Shown piece by piece: positions 34,904 to 46,801 of a stretch of DNA of 64,000 nt. Each line of letters opens with the position of its first letter. Positions within the stretch are counted from its first letter, which is position 1. The position numbers were made by a program, and so were the translations under genes. The stretch is from Zygnema cylindricum (Eukaryota > Streptophyta > Zygnematophyceae > Zygnematales > Zygnemataceae), in contig JBBHKE010002926.1 in assembly GCA_037447655.1 (NCBI GenBank), positions 309,152 to 373,151 of the forward strand. The letters are read 5' to 3'. The notes beneath the pieces are model-generated. The model was not told the origin of the DNA and made no database searches. It was given only the letters and a program-made list of their open reading frames with translations.

Positions 34904-35954
34904 TGCTACTCTAAGTCCTCCATATGACCTCAGAGTAAGCAGCTCACACGAATCCTCTAGGATAACCCTAACCCCTTTGTCTTTTAGCACGAATTGCCGC
35001 CACCCTGGCAAACAAAAACCCTGACCACCTTCATCCTTGCGAAGGCAAGACTCCCTTGAGTTTATAGCAAAAAGAATCTCTGAATTTGCTCCCTTGAGCA
35101 GTAAGTTATGGAGGATCAAAGTTTGACCTTTTGTACAAAAGCTCTCTGGGAGAGAGGGTCCTATCTACCATTTTTTTCTAAGTCCTATCTCTCTCAAAAA
35201 ATCTATCTACTGACGTACGGCATCAATCATATTGTTGTACCATACAGAAAGGTTCAGCTGCCGGTAACTTTATGTACGAACATTGTACGACATGACAAAA
35301 ATATCAACACGTGTCTTTTCTGGATTCGTTTCCGTAATCCCTGGAGATGTCGGAATCCAAAGTCGTGGTGCCACGTGTCATCCGATATTGCGACAACCAT
35401 AAACCGCCGAAATCTTCTTCCACGATCTCGGCATGCTTTCCGGCCGTCCGATTGAATGTTGATTTCAATCGTAGCCGTCATAAATAGTTGTGATGTATTT
35501 GTTTCGCTATCGAAACAAATGCACGCTACTAATTTATTCTTCGTACTCGTGATCCGTACATTTAAAACTGACTCTATGTATCCCGTATATATAGTTGTTG
35601 TTAAATGAATTAGTCTACATGTTAACGTTTAAATACGTAATACACTCTATATCATTTACCACTAATTCTAGACTAAATGGATGAGGTTACCACCTATCGG
35701 CGGCATTTCCCATCTGTAGGTACCAGGATCAAATCCTCTAGGCGACAACTACCTTTTGGTAAATTAACTACTTTACTACCCCGTAAATCTCTCAATAGCA
35801 TAGGCAGCCATGACAGTAGCTTCCTCTCCAACTTCTCAGTGACTGCATCAAGTGTGAGAGTTGGAGGGAGAAGTTAGAGTCAGACTGCCTCGGCTTCTTT
35901 TTCTGCACTTTATTTTAGACCTAGAAAATACTAAAAGAATCATCAATTTCTACA
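34904..35954 (-). repeat. 5' LTR of Copia-C
   Basis: 1051 bp, TGTAGAAATTG to AGAGTAGCA on the minus strand, adjacent to the primer-binding site. It pairs with the LTR at 9539-10590. From 35430 rightward the two are essentially identical, while the left part is clearly diverged. Confidence 0.87.
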
Positions 35955-36936
35955 CATCCATATTGGCTTCGATTTTATTAAGCATGGTCGTCGGCCGGTC
36001 TACATGTAAAACCATCCGTCTTATCCATAGTAAAAAATGTACTTTTTACAAAATAGTACGTATCACGAAACATGCAAGTTGTAAAGGTTGTGTTGTGAGA
36101 CCGTACTGGTATTTCCGCCATAGCAAAAGTACGAATGTTCTTTGTTTAAATTATCGTAAAACTGTACATTTCTCAGGACCAAAGAAGCTCGATTTAAACC
36201 CGATACCATAACAAGCAAAAAAAACCAAGGGAGACCTTCCATCAGGCAAAAAGTGGGGTTGTTTACAGGAGAAAGTGCCTTTTCGTACTAAGCCGTACTT
36301 TTTTTTTTTTTTTTACAAAAGATTTTTACTAGAAATTCGTTAAGATTCTCCAGACTATTGGCGAAACTTCCATCGTCCGATTTTGAATTTTCGACCCAAA
36401 CGCCCCTTCCATCCAATACCTGGCGAGTCTCCTCCGACTGTCCTCAGAAGGACACTTTGCGCTTACTGGGCGCGTGTATTGGTCCACTTGTAAAAGTCAA
36501 ATTCGATCCACTACAAATTTGAAGTTATAAACTTACATGTGGCAAATGGCGTGTACCATCTGACATCAAAGCCACCCTGTTCAACGACAAAATCTTAGTT
36601 GTAGGGCATCTTGTCACGTCTCTTTTATAAATGTGCACAATCAAGTAAAGTACAGTACAGTAGTTGCCATCTCCATTTTTCTAATAGAATGCACATTTGT
36701 ACAAATATTCATTTTGCAACAGTTTTTGTGGCCCTTCGTACAACGACAAATACAAGAATCATTATTCCCGGCCGGATCAACAAGATCGTTCGTGGTACCA
36801 ATCACAATCCAACAAGTAAGCAAATTTTCCCTCGCTGATACGACCTGATAGAAAGGTGTTACAAATATTACTGCCAGTAAACGTGACCGTACGATTACTA
36901 GAATGCCTGGTGGAAGGTTACCCTAAGACCTCTCAC
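35430..36936. repeat. Segmental duplicate, copy 2 (pairs with 10066-11572)
   Basis: It runs from mid-LTR through 982 bp of non-LTR sequence and ends exactly where the LRR exon begins. The minus-strand first bases of the unit are GTGAGAGG, a consensus-like splice donor. Confidence 0.85.
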
Positions 36937-37590
36937 GAGACTGATCCACTCTAATTTCGTCATATTCGATACCCAATTAGGAAATTTCCCAGTAAAAAAA
37001 TTGTTGCTACAGTCCAAAATCTTTAACTTTTTCATTCCGTAAAACGGAATTTCGTCCATGTTTCCCGAAAACTGATTTCCGTTCAGTTTGACGGTTTCCA
37101 AATTTGTCAGTTTCCCCGTCACGTCGACCGTTCCGTTCAAAAAATTTTCGGACAAAGACAAAAAAACTAAATTTTTTTCCAACCTGCCCCAACTTTCCGG
37201 AATTTGTCCGTACAGAAAATTTCCGTCCAGATTTATGTACCTCAGTTCCGTTAAGTCTCCGAAAGATTCCGGAAGATTCCCACTAAGGACAAAACTGAGA
37301 TTCCCACTAAAGACAAAATTGGGGAGGTGGATTCCGGTGACCCGGGAATTCCGGTCGCACCAGACGCCTTCCCAGCAACAAGCCGTACGGATTTTGTCTT
37401 TATCCCAGGACTGCCACGTGGCGTTTCCTGAGAGGACAGGAGCGGCTGCCAGCAAAGCTGCCACGTCAGCATCGGAAGGAGGACCGATGTCACAAGGGAG
37501 GGGGGAGGAGGTACGGAGAGGGAGAGAGAGGGAAGAGGTGAGGAGGGGGGGGAGGAGGAGGAGGGAGAGGAGGAGGAGGGAGTGGGCCAT
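36937..37590 (-). CDS. LRR protein, N-terminal exon (gene interrupted or split)
   Basis: 218 residues to the sharp boundary at 36937. Residues 1-22 are a strongly hydrophobic signal peptide. An LRRNT cap follows, ending in CCWEGVWC (71-78), the plant pattern. Four to five plant-type leucine-rich repeats come next (LPESFGDLTELRYINLDGNF, IPESWGRLEKNLVFLSLSEN, LTNLETVKLNGNQFSG, MKKLKILDCSNNFFTG, WVSNMTKLEWISL). It is an extracellular LRR protein or the ectodomain of a receptor-like kinase or protein. Exon sequence stops in frame at a GTGAGA donor, beyond which lies the segment duplicated at 10066-11572. No later exon is seen to the left. The gene is either split by an enormous TE-filled intron or truncated. 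Confidence 0.82.
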
Positions 37591-37730
37591 GGGGGGGAAA
37601 GAAGGGAGAGAGGGGGAGAGAGAGGGAGAGAGAGAAATTCATTCATACGAGAGGAAAAGATAAGGAAATCACATTGATGACGAGAGAGGGAGAGGGAAGA
37701 GAAGACAGGTAGAGTGAGAGGAAGAGAGGT
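37480..37730. promoter_or_regulatory. GA-rich tract around the LRR start
   Basis: On the plus strand it is almost pure GGAGAGA-type purine sequence (minus strand CT-rich). It covers the signal-peptide codons and the probable 5' leader. CT-rich leaders are common in plant core promoters; the role here is inferred. Confidence 0.5.
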
Positions 37731-37736
37731 TTTCAT

Positions 37737-40584
37737 TCAGTTGCCAGACAAAGCCATAAGGACATCTTCTCCATGTTTAAACAATTGATATATAATTAGA
37801 AGAAAACTCCATAAACATTGTAAGACTTTTTTTTGAAGGGAGATGAGATGGAGCGAGCTCACAAGTTTAGAGGACCTAAGAAAATGTTTCACATTTAAAA
37901 AAATATACGTAAATTGAGAGAAGAACTCACCTGGTCCAGCCTCCATCAGTCTATGGGCCATTTCATACGCATATTGCTTTAGGGGCCGTGCATAGGGAAG
38001 CTTTGGACAGCTAAAAAAAAAGAAAAAACACAAATACACACATTTAAAAGAATACAAAGTGCGTCAAGAAGAATAGACTTACAGCACAAGCAATCCTACA
38101 CCATTCACCATCCATGGAAAGTGTGAGTTTGTTTATGATTTCATCGCTGGCTTAACAGTTTTGATCCAACCTAGTTCATGTTTATGTCACTAAACCTTCA
38201 TGGTTAATATATTGCAAATCTACTGTAACTCTTCCAAAAATGACAACCTACACCGTAATGTGTAGTAAATATTTCAAGCAGATGGAAAAATGAATGGACC
38301 ACTATCACGTGTATGCAAAATAAGCGCGTAGTTGAATGCTTGTAATTGTTGACTCTTGTCTAAACATAACCAATAAACTCCTTGATCACAATATTTTCGT
38401 GCTTTCATAGGCCAGACTAATTACGGTGGAGCAGATGTTGGGACATAAGCTTCAGTTGTGATTATTGCTGTGCCATTGATGGATGAGTTGTACCACAATT
38501 TGCAGTGCATTATAAGACACAAAATACATGCTAATTTTCAAAAAAAAAGCTCTTTTCACGGATTCTACCTACTTTGTACAACAATAAGAATGGATGTCTA
38601 TGAGAGTGGTAACCGTTAATAATGTTAATGCACAGTTACTCATGTCTGGGTTCCTAGATTAGGTTTAGTCTTGATTTGTGCTGAGCAGATCCACTACATT
38701 TACGAAGGGAAAATAAAGGACACCAAGTAAGCCTGGTTCTAAAATTGTACTGCTACTGGTGCAAAACTGCAAACCTTCTCTAAGGTTTTGTAGAAAAACC
38801 ATGATTATAAAGCATATACCTGGCAAATTTTGTAGCCTCTCGTGGATGTACATTCAATTGATCAGGTTCTGACGTCAAATGGAGGTCTGGTTCAAAAGCA
38901 ACAACTGAAAAGTACAAACGAGAAAATGCAAACCTTCAGCACATCTTAAAGTTTATAGCTTAACACCTCAATAGATCCACTCATCACTGTTGGTGTAACT
39001 TGAGTTCACAAATTCAAAATCTATTTTTACACTTCAAATCTTTGTTACACATTCTTGTTACTGTAATTCTAAGATGAGGTTCAATTCACATTAACTCGTG
39101 TTTTGTCCGAGAAAAAATCACCTAAAAAAAACAATCAAATTGTACGATTGAAAACTGGCTTCTGGATTACTACCAATCAAACCATATGCCAAGGTTACAC
39201 AATTCTTTCTTGTGTAAAATTTGAATGCAGTTAGAAATAATCGATGACATGCAAACCATGAGAATTTTTTCATAATCAGTCTCGAAGTACTTAAGCTGCC
39301 TATTGGTTGATTATAAAAATTTAACCTTTGGCAGCAAATATATTTCTTTGTTATTTCTTGCCGAGATAATCCAGTCATTCTCCTATTTTTTCTTCCTTTG
39401 TAAAGATTGTTACCAACAGCTTGGATCACACCGGACATACAAATTTCCTAAAATTCCATTATTGAAATCTTCAATCAAGTTTCAAGTTTAGATCATTGAC
39501 TATGCCTTAATGCAAAACTTGGACCTGCTCGTTCCTAAGCATTTTTAACCGAAAATAAAAGAGTAAAAACTTCACACAATTAAAATGAAGGTCATTGGAA
39601 TCGGCTAACCTGACAAATAATAAAGATTAAAGCTGCCAAGAATTCAAAAAGCTTCTCCAAAACTTGCAGGATTAACGAACTTGACTATCACTTGAAATTT
39701 TCGCAAATGTACACTGCCATAACTATTAGAAGTAAATCACCCTAATTCGAGTGTGTGTCTTCTGACTCGAAATCATGAAATAGTGGTAATAACACTATTT
39801 AGTTAATTGGCACGTAGTGAGGTTAATTCTAATGAACTGTTCCCGCTAATGATTCCAACTCTAAAAGCGATGGGCAGTGAAGCTTACTTGAAAAATTGAC
39901 AGGCAAGTTACGAAACACTTGTTCAAAAAACTTATGTCCAGATCCTTCGATTCCAGCCAAAAAAAAGACAGTGGGCAAATTATCTTTATTTTTTGACGAA
40001 GAACCGTTCAAATCTCGCAGAGATTCTGGAATAATATCCGATTCTTTCTGACAAACCGGCGGATGAAGCGGACAACTATGCCGTAAACGTTTCCCTATTC
40101 GTCGAAAAATCTCATTTCCACCTCCTTCTCCCTTTACATATCCTCCTCCAGACTCTCCGGTTCCTCTTAATTTTCCTCCGCTTCCTAAGCTTGGCTGTAA
40201 TGCAATATCTTGCAAGTAAACTACTGCAGTTACAACCAGCCATACTACAAATACTTGCGCCATTGCAAAAACTAAAACCGCATTCTTGTATTGTGGCGGT
40301 GAATGAGGTTGTGAACTAGATTGCTGCTGTGATCTTGGAAGGGATCCATGGCTGACGTCATGAGTGACGTCACTTACAGGGACAGGTTTACCTGCAAGCT
40401 TTCCCTTGGAATGAGAGGTACTAGACTGGTAATGATGACGTGTACCGGAAGAGGGAAACTCGGTGCGAGGGAGAGGAGAGTGCGCGGAGTGAGGGGAGGA
40501 GAGAGGGAGATCAGCCTCGGCGGAGGTTTGGAAGGGTTGGGGAGGGACGGGATAAGGACGAGGAGAGCGTTGCTGCATTGTCAA
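37737..40584 (-). CDS. Type II membrane protein with P-loop sulfotransferase-like motif, spliced
   Basis: Exon 1 (40584-39888) encodes 232 residues: a Pro/Ser/Gln-rich cytosolic segment, one membrane helix at 101-124, a Gly-rich luminal stem, and PTVFFLAGIEGSGHKFF at 204-220. The GxEGSGH pattern resembles the 5'-phosphosulfate loop of sulfotransferases. It ends at a GTAAGC donor. Exon at 38904-38820 (TTTTCAG acceptor, GTATAT donor; VAFEPDLHLTSEPDQLNVHP) and exon at 38010-37931 (T-rich CTTTTTTTTTAG acceptor, GTGAGT donor; CPKLPYARPLKQYAYEMAHR) join in phase. A possible last exon is 37768-37737 (ends ALSGN, stop), giving about 297 residues; its acceptor is weak. That is short for a sulfotransferase and the 3'-phosphate motif is not seen, so the fold assignment is tentative and a missing exon is possible. 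Introns of 983 and 809 bp hold nothing else recognisable. Confidence 0.6.
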
Positions 40585-40609
40585 TTTATCAAAAGAGAAT
40601 GCAGCATGG

Positions 40610-41010
40610 AAGCTGCAGAGAAGGAAGAGAGGGAGGGAAAGAAGGAGAAGAGAAAGAAAAAGAAGAGAGAGAAAGCGGACGGAGAGAGAGGGATGTGTCC
40701 TGGACAGGGAGAAAGAGAGAGGGAAAGCGAGGAGAGAGAGAGAGAGCGGGAGAAGTGAGAAAGATTTGCCCTGGATAGGGAGAGATAGAAAGGAACGGAT
40801 GCCACATCAGGTAGAAGAGTGAAGCAGAGGGAGAGAGAGAGAATGAGAAAAAGAGGGAAGGAGGAAGTCAAACAGCAGCTCGGGGGAAAAAGAAAACCTT
40901 CTTACAGTCATTTGAAACTCACAATTTATTAAAAATTAATAATTTGTGTGTGTGTGCGTCGGGGGAGGGAGGGAGAGAGAGGGAGAGAGAGGGAGAGAGA
41001 GGGGGACCTA
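40610..41010. promoter_or_regulatory. GA/CT-rich region upstream of the P-loop membrane protein gene
   Basis: GAGAGA-rich on the plus strand, so CT-rich in the 5' leader of the minus-strand gene starting at 40584. It also includes GGGAGAGA repeats at 40960-41002. Open frames across it are composition artefacts. Confidence 0.5.
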
Positions 41011-41187
41011 AACAAAGTTTCAGTGACTTAGGAGTCGGTCAATAGTAAGGAAATGATCAAATAAGTGTAGGGCAGACGTCACGTGACGGAGAAATAGGCA
41101 AAAGACTGAAAGAGCCTTTGAAATTTCAAAGTTTCCTTATGATATGTACTTTTGGTACGAAAAATTTCAAAGTTTCCCGATGATTGG

Positions 41188-41390
41188 TACACATTGAATC
41201 GTTATTAGCGTATATAAGTTATTAGTGTAAAGAAAAAATTAGCGTCATTGATTCTAATTTAGTGCTAGGAGACGTGGCAGATTATGGTCCACGTCCTTAA
41301 ATAGTATAAATTATTATATTTAAGATAAAAATGTCAAAATTTTGGGGTGCTGATATAGCGTACATAAGGCTAATGACGATTCACGGTGTA
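41188..41390. mobile_element. TA-flanked MITE (CACCG family)
   Basis: 203 bp, TACACATTGAATCG at the left and CGATTCACGGTGTA at the right. It shares an interior block (GTGCTAGGAGACGTGGCA, GGTCCACGTCCTTAAATAG) with the element at 42801-42999. Confidence 0.8.
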
Positions 41391-42800
41391 CTTTTTGTAC
41401 GGGTCTCCGATAAATGCCGAATTAGAAACACAGGCCCATTTTGCTCCCAGCCAAATCACTGTTAAATGAGTGACATGTGTAACTGACACATCTATGATTA
41501 CTTCTTCTTGTTTTTTTCGCCGAAGGCAATAAGTTTAAAATTTGAAATTTAAATAAAAACACGAAAAAGAGTTAAAGAAATTGAAAAGTTTCAGGGGAGT
41601 TATATTTCCACGGAAGTCATATCTTCAATATCCACGGACCACCGACTACAGACAAACTGGCACCTGAATACAGTGAAAAGTCTCGAAACGTACAACTTAG
41701 ACGAATCGCCCTGTTTGTTACGGACAGGAGAAAAACAACAATTGCTAGGAAAGGTACAGGTTCAGTGAACACATTGGACGCGGTCGTACACATTACATAG
41801 CTATTATTCTATTCCATTACTGTATTGAAACCATAGTTCAAAAGTAGGTGAAAGTAGGCCCATACAATATGCCTATTGTACGCAAAACCTACAATATGGC
41901 CTTAAGACCCATATTGTATTGGTCGCAAAATGAAAAATAATAGTAACAGGGTTGAGTTACACATCGATCGATAGAGAATTAAAAGTCATGTCTAAATTTT
42001 GAAAAACATTCGGACAAATTTTTATTTTTCCGTGAGTTTTGAGGTATTTTTTATTTAAACCGTCAGATTTTGACAATTGGACTGCCTCTGATCAAAGTAG
42101 CGATCTAAGAAGATCACATGAAAAGCCCATAACACAACTTACGATAGGACTTACGTCCCCGTTTTTTTTTTCCGGGTTTTTTTCCCGCGGAATGTCATCC
42201 TACGCCGTGTCAGTTGGCTAAAAAAATTAATCCGGCGGTGTGCGCTGTACTATGATGATACGTCAGATTCGTACTTTCGTACAGGAGTGTGCACAACGCA
42301 CACACATACAGTATGCCTACTCTACGCGAGTTTTGTGCCAAGTTTTGCGTGCGCCTACCAAAGGCCTACCATAAAAACGCCTACTTTTGAACAATGATTG
42401 AAACACATAGTTGTTCAAAACGTATTTTACGCACGTTTCGAACACGCGTACAATACGTAGAAACTGGAGAGGTCGATTTAAAAAAAAACGTTAATGAATT
42501 TTTTTCCGTACAAATCCGTAAATTTTTAAAAAATTGAATTGAACATGTACCGCAGTTTGTGATTTTTTTGTGATTTTTCGCGTTCAGCTGTTCAAGTAAT
42601 AATGGCGGCTTCTTTTCGAAATTTGAAGAAGACGCCCGTACAAAATTTGAACTCACGGCGCTCAAATAGTGTGACGCCGCAACGTCTCTTTTTGGAAATA
42701 TTTGTAGACGTCACATTATTTTCCCGTACAATCCATGTACATTCTGTTCTATTTACTGAATAGAAAGTACGGATACGGGCGTCGAATCTTTTTTGTAAAC
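41391..42800. other. Intergenic, no gene recognised
   Basis: AT-rich spacer between divergent genes. It contains short inverted segments (for example CCTACAATATGGCC around 41890) but no supported coding sequence. Confidence 0.5.
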
Positions 42801-42999
42801 TACACCGTCGATCGTATTTAGCGTGTAGAAATTATTAGAGTAAAGAAAAAATAAGCGTCATTAAAATTCAGTGCTAGGAGACGTGGCAAATTATGGTCCA
42901 CGTCCTTAAATAGCGTTATTTATTATATTTAAGGTTCAAGGGTCAAAATTATGGGGCGCCGAATTAGTGTTCAACACGCTAAATACGATCGACGGTGTA
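42801..42999. mobile_element. TA-flanked MITE (CACCG family), perfect 26-bp terminal inverted repeats
   Basis: 199 bp. The ends TACACCGTCGATCGTATTTA... are exactly complementary over at least 26 bp. If the outer TA is the duplicated target, the element proper starts CACCG. Confidence 0.88.
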
Positions 43000-43311
43000 C
43001 AGTACAGTTTCCGTAAAAAATCTAACAGTTACAGTATCTTGTTTTGTAGTTCCCGTAAAATGTCAGTTTCAGTTTACAGTAGACGTTTTTTTGCGTATTT
43101 TTGAAAAGTCACGTACAATACGTAGAAACTGGAAAAAATGAAAAAAACGCGCGTGTTGAACAACTAGGGTTCGAACGGACATCGTCAGCAAACGGACGAC
43201 CACGAGCATCTGTTCCCTTCATGCGAGGTTCCGTACGGACAGCTGTCAACCATGAAAGCCCTGTTTGCACATATCCTCGGTCTGCGCATTATTTGAAGCT
43301 TTCAAATGTTA

Positions 43312-43610
43312 GACTGAGACTTACATCCGACGGCTTTCAATGACATTGTGATAAGCACATTTGATCCGACGGCTCATGTATCCAGGAGAGAAAGTACGAC
43401 GTTCAGTTTCATGAGGCTAAGACTTACATCTGACGGCTGCCAATGAATATTGTACCGAGTTCCTCTGAACGGACGGCTAATGTATCCAGGAGAGAAATTA
43501 CGACGTTCAGTTTCATGAGGCTAAGACTTACATCTGACGGCTGCCAATGAATATTGTACCGAGTTCCACTGAACGGACGGCTCATGTATCCAGGAGGAAA
43601 ACTACAACTT
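43312..43610. repeat. 104-bp tandem repeat, about 3 units
   Basis: Two good units start CGACGTTCAGTTTCATGAGG at about 43397 and 43501, preceded by a diverged one. Each contains GACTTACATCTGACGGCTG and GGACGGCTCATGTATCCAGG. It lies in the region upstream of the cellulose synthase gene, 300-600 bp before the ATG. Confidence 0.85.
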
Positions 43611-43760
43611 TTACAAGCTTCGTTTTAGGACCCTGCTGATGAAACTGAACAGGGCTTTTCAGCCGGCGGTAATCTGGCAGTGAACTTTTTAAGCCCTCTC
43701 TATCTAATCAGCTATAAGCTTCTCTTCTACATATCTATCAACAGTACACAACCAAATGCA

Positions 43761-43768
43761 TATAAATA
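43761..43768 (+). promoter_or_regulatory. Candidate TATA box of the cellulose synthase gene
   Basis: GCATATAAATATTC about 135 bp before the proposed start codon, with a TC-rich stretch just upstream. No transcription start is proven. Confidence 0.45.
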
Positions 43769-43898
43769 TTCACACGTGCCGTTTTTAGTATCATGAAATG
43801 AAGTATAGCTAGGAGACACTGGTATAAATTTCTTGATACTCTAATTTTTATTTGAAAACTAAAGCAAGAAAGGAAAGTATATCGTACGGAAGTTCACT

Positions 43899-44155
43899 AT
43901 GAAGAAGAGCGGTGACGGTTTGCGAAGCCGAGCTATGAGTAATACGGGAGATATGGTACGATCTTGTTTAAAAATGAAAAGTGGTTCATTTTTAGGCTGT
44001 TTAAAAGGAAAAGATGTAGTGGAGAAGGAAAGGAGCTCAAAAGAGTTTCTTGAGTGGCGTTTTTAATTGCAAAAAGATGCGCAGTCACTGGATAGAAAAT
44101 AAATTTTGTCAACCAACATTGCAAAAAATGGGCTTATGTTTGGTACAGGTTTATA

Positions 44156-44224
<69 letters not shown>

Positions 44225-46801
44225 TGTATTGCATATATAGTTGGTGATTGCCTACTTCGAAAATGGTTTTCATGAATAGAAATCATTGGCTGCATCAAAA
44301 TCATCCATGGAAATTACATCTATTGTAATGGTTCTAATATCAGCAATGATTAACTTAAGAAAGATAAAAAACGATTAAGAGATAAAAAAGAAATAAGAGA
44401 TAATAGAATATAAAAAAAAAATACATCTGTTGTAAAGATGCTCATTGATTTGGAAAAAACAACAACATATTGTAAGGAAAATGAAGTTATTCCTCAACAT
44501 ATACTTGAAAATGACACCACCAAGAAGAAGAATTATCATGGTGGACAACCTTTTTGTAGTTCTTTTGCGAGAGATTTTGCCATTTTTCTTAGCTTACCTT
44601 ATAGAAATAATGTTTTTGATTAATATTTCTTCAACCTAGAAAAATATTTGGCTTTCGCCTCAGAGTTCTGGAATTGCCACGGGAGATACTTCATCCACAC
44701 CCTTGCAAGATGTTGACCCTAAAATTCGTACAAGGTACAAAAAAGATGCGTACTTACATTCAAACTTTATGTATGTCTATTATAAAATGATAGCTGTTGA
44801 CCCTAACATTGTTAGTAGATACTAACATTGTAGTGGATACAGAAAAATCGACCCAAGCACTGTTACTGGTTATAAAAAAAATACTTACTTGTTTTCAAAC
44901 ATCATGCATCTAGGGAATACTTTTTTGCTGCAAGTTACAAATAATTTTTTAGACTTACATTCAGAATTCACGTACATTAATATTATTATCATAGGATCTT
45001 TTCTCACATTCATAATATATGTACATTGATCACTTTTCTATAAATTCTTAATTTTTTTTTGGCACATTTTGCTGGAAGAATCATACTTCTATGGAGAGGT
45101 TTCTCAAAGGCCGGTGTCTATGCACTGTAGTAATTAATGTTTCATAAGTAAGATCATTTTTTCATACATTTCAAAATTAATTGTAATTGCTCTTTCGATT
45201 TTTTTGTCCCTTTTGATCGACATAATCCCACTTATACTAATGATGTTGGCCAGTCACACATCAGCTTACTCAATTTTGATTTAAATACTGGATATCTAAC
45301 TTGAACATCTTCATTTGTTTGTTGGAAAGTGCACATCCTTTTAGTCAAGTAAAGCAAGAAATCCCGTTTTTTCTGCAATCTTTGGTGTTTTTGTATTAGT
45401 GATCGTCTTCCTTCTGTCTCGGAGCCTATATCTCCGTTGCCGGTATCGTCAACGGCAATTTCTCCAAGTGAACCGGGAACACCAAAGAATCCACCTCTTG
45501 GCATTTTGAGCAGTCTCCCAGGTTTGATTCACTGAGAAAAATTTCAGGTCCTACGCATGAGTATTTTTTTTTGTTTATTTTGCGTCTGCACACTTAGAGC
45601 AATCTCGCGGGTTTGTTTCACAAATAAGATTTCCGATTTGTTTTGCATTGAGCATTTCCTATTGTTTATATCAACTATAGGACATTTAGAGCAGTCTCAC
45701 GGGTTTGTTTCACCAAGAAATTTCAAAATTATTATGCATTGGGAAACTTCCAATCACCTAATTTTCAAGCCTCGTTTCTTATTTTCAGAAATTGCACTGA
45801 TGCAACCCTGCGACATTTTTTAAGGTTTTGAAATCATCACATAGATTTATTATTTTTGATGTAGGAAACTTATCGACGATCATGGTAGGAGGATTATCGC
45901 GACAGAATTCATCAGTAGTCTCAGGGAGAAAGGCGTCAATAGATACACTTGAGGTATGCTTGGTTTTGATTCTTCTTTTTTTGGGCTAAATAACGGTTTT
46001 GATGTTTTTTGCATTGCTTTGATGTACATATATGTTGCTATTTGATTTTTAGAAGCCGGATAAAATGCATGAGGTATCAATATAAATTGCAACTTGCATT
46101 CATATCTACATTGATGTATAAATAGCATGATTATTTACATTACTATGTATATGTACTATTTACATTACTATGTACATACTAATGTGTGCATATATGGATT
46201 CACTAAAAGAAACGTTTACAGAAGAATGTTTATATGATTCTTATGACTTTTTCTAGTATTGTCATCTGATTGGACAGGCACTTGGAGGGCGCCTTCCTCC
46301 GGTTTTAACAAGGGAAATGAGATTATCCGCAACCGATTCGTCTCCAAAACCTCCTTCTCCCTATTCTCATAGAGTGAGACGAACCCGTTTGAAACGCCAA
46401 AACCTTTAAACCAAAACCTTTTTTCATGTCAAAAATCAGCAGAAATTGAGAGTAGATCGCGAATTCTTATTAGAGTAAGGAAATTATTAGCATGGGGTTT
46501 ACGTTTATGTTTTTGATTCTGATTCAGTTCTGAATGATGTGGCAGTTTATTAACCGTTTAAAGAATCGGCATTAAGAAAAATTCAATTGGTGTTATTCAC
46601 GCTGATTTGTGTTCAGAGGGCAAAGAAAAACCTCCGCCGACTTCTTTTTTTTTTACTTCTTCATTGTTTTTGTATTAAAATGTGTTTTAGACACGGAAAA
46701 ACAGTGGAGCTAAATTGGAGAAGAGCAAGCTTGATAGTATCCTCGCGACTGGTGATCATAATAATTTCAATGTTGCAAAAGCAAAAAGTAATCATGTGGA
46801 G
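43899..46801 (+). CDS. Cellulose synthase gene exons 1-6: disordered N-terminus
   Basis: Six small exons encode about 182 residues rich in Ser, Pro and Thr: [19 protein letters not shown], then [65 protein letters not shown] and [24 protein letters not shown] proteins also have long Ser-rich N-termini. Exon 1 is the least certain: it has an ATG, a GTACGA donor, no competing frame, and ends in phase 0 to match exon 2. 45504-45232 on the minus strand is open but antisense to exon 3. Confidence 0.7.

Larger units (their letters stand above)
24695..35954 (-). mobile_element. Copia-C: Ty1/copia element split by Copia-D, 3' end missing
   Basis: On the minus strand: LTR 35954-34904, primer-binding site, gag, protease, integrase and reverse transcriptase down to 31315. 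Copia-D occupies 31314-25091. RNase H sequence continues 25090-24695 and stops abruptly at the Copia-B LTR. The rest of RNase H and the 3' LTR are absent. The pol frame joins across Copia-D at the conserved CTTPM motif, and the pentamers GAGTT and AAGTT flank the insertion. All genes carry stops or shifts. Confidence 0.85.

Noticed and set aside
40348-40871. Arg/Glu-rich and Ser/Leu-rich open frames near the P-loop gene start
   Set aside because: They derive from the GAGAGA tract and antisense of exon 1.
44438-44639. Open frame starting [20 protein letters not shown] as first exon of the cellulose synthase gene
   Set aside because: It has no usable donor in phase with exon 2, whereas 43899-43955 ends in phase 0 at a GT donor.
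45232-45504. 90-residue minus-strand open frame
   Set aside because: It is antisense to exon 3 of the cellulose synthase gene, which fits splice sites and phase on the plus strand.
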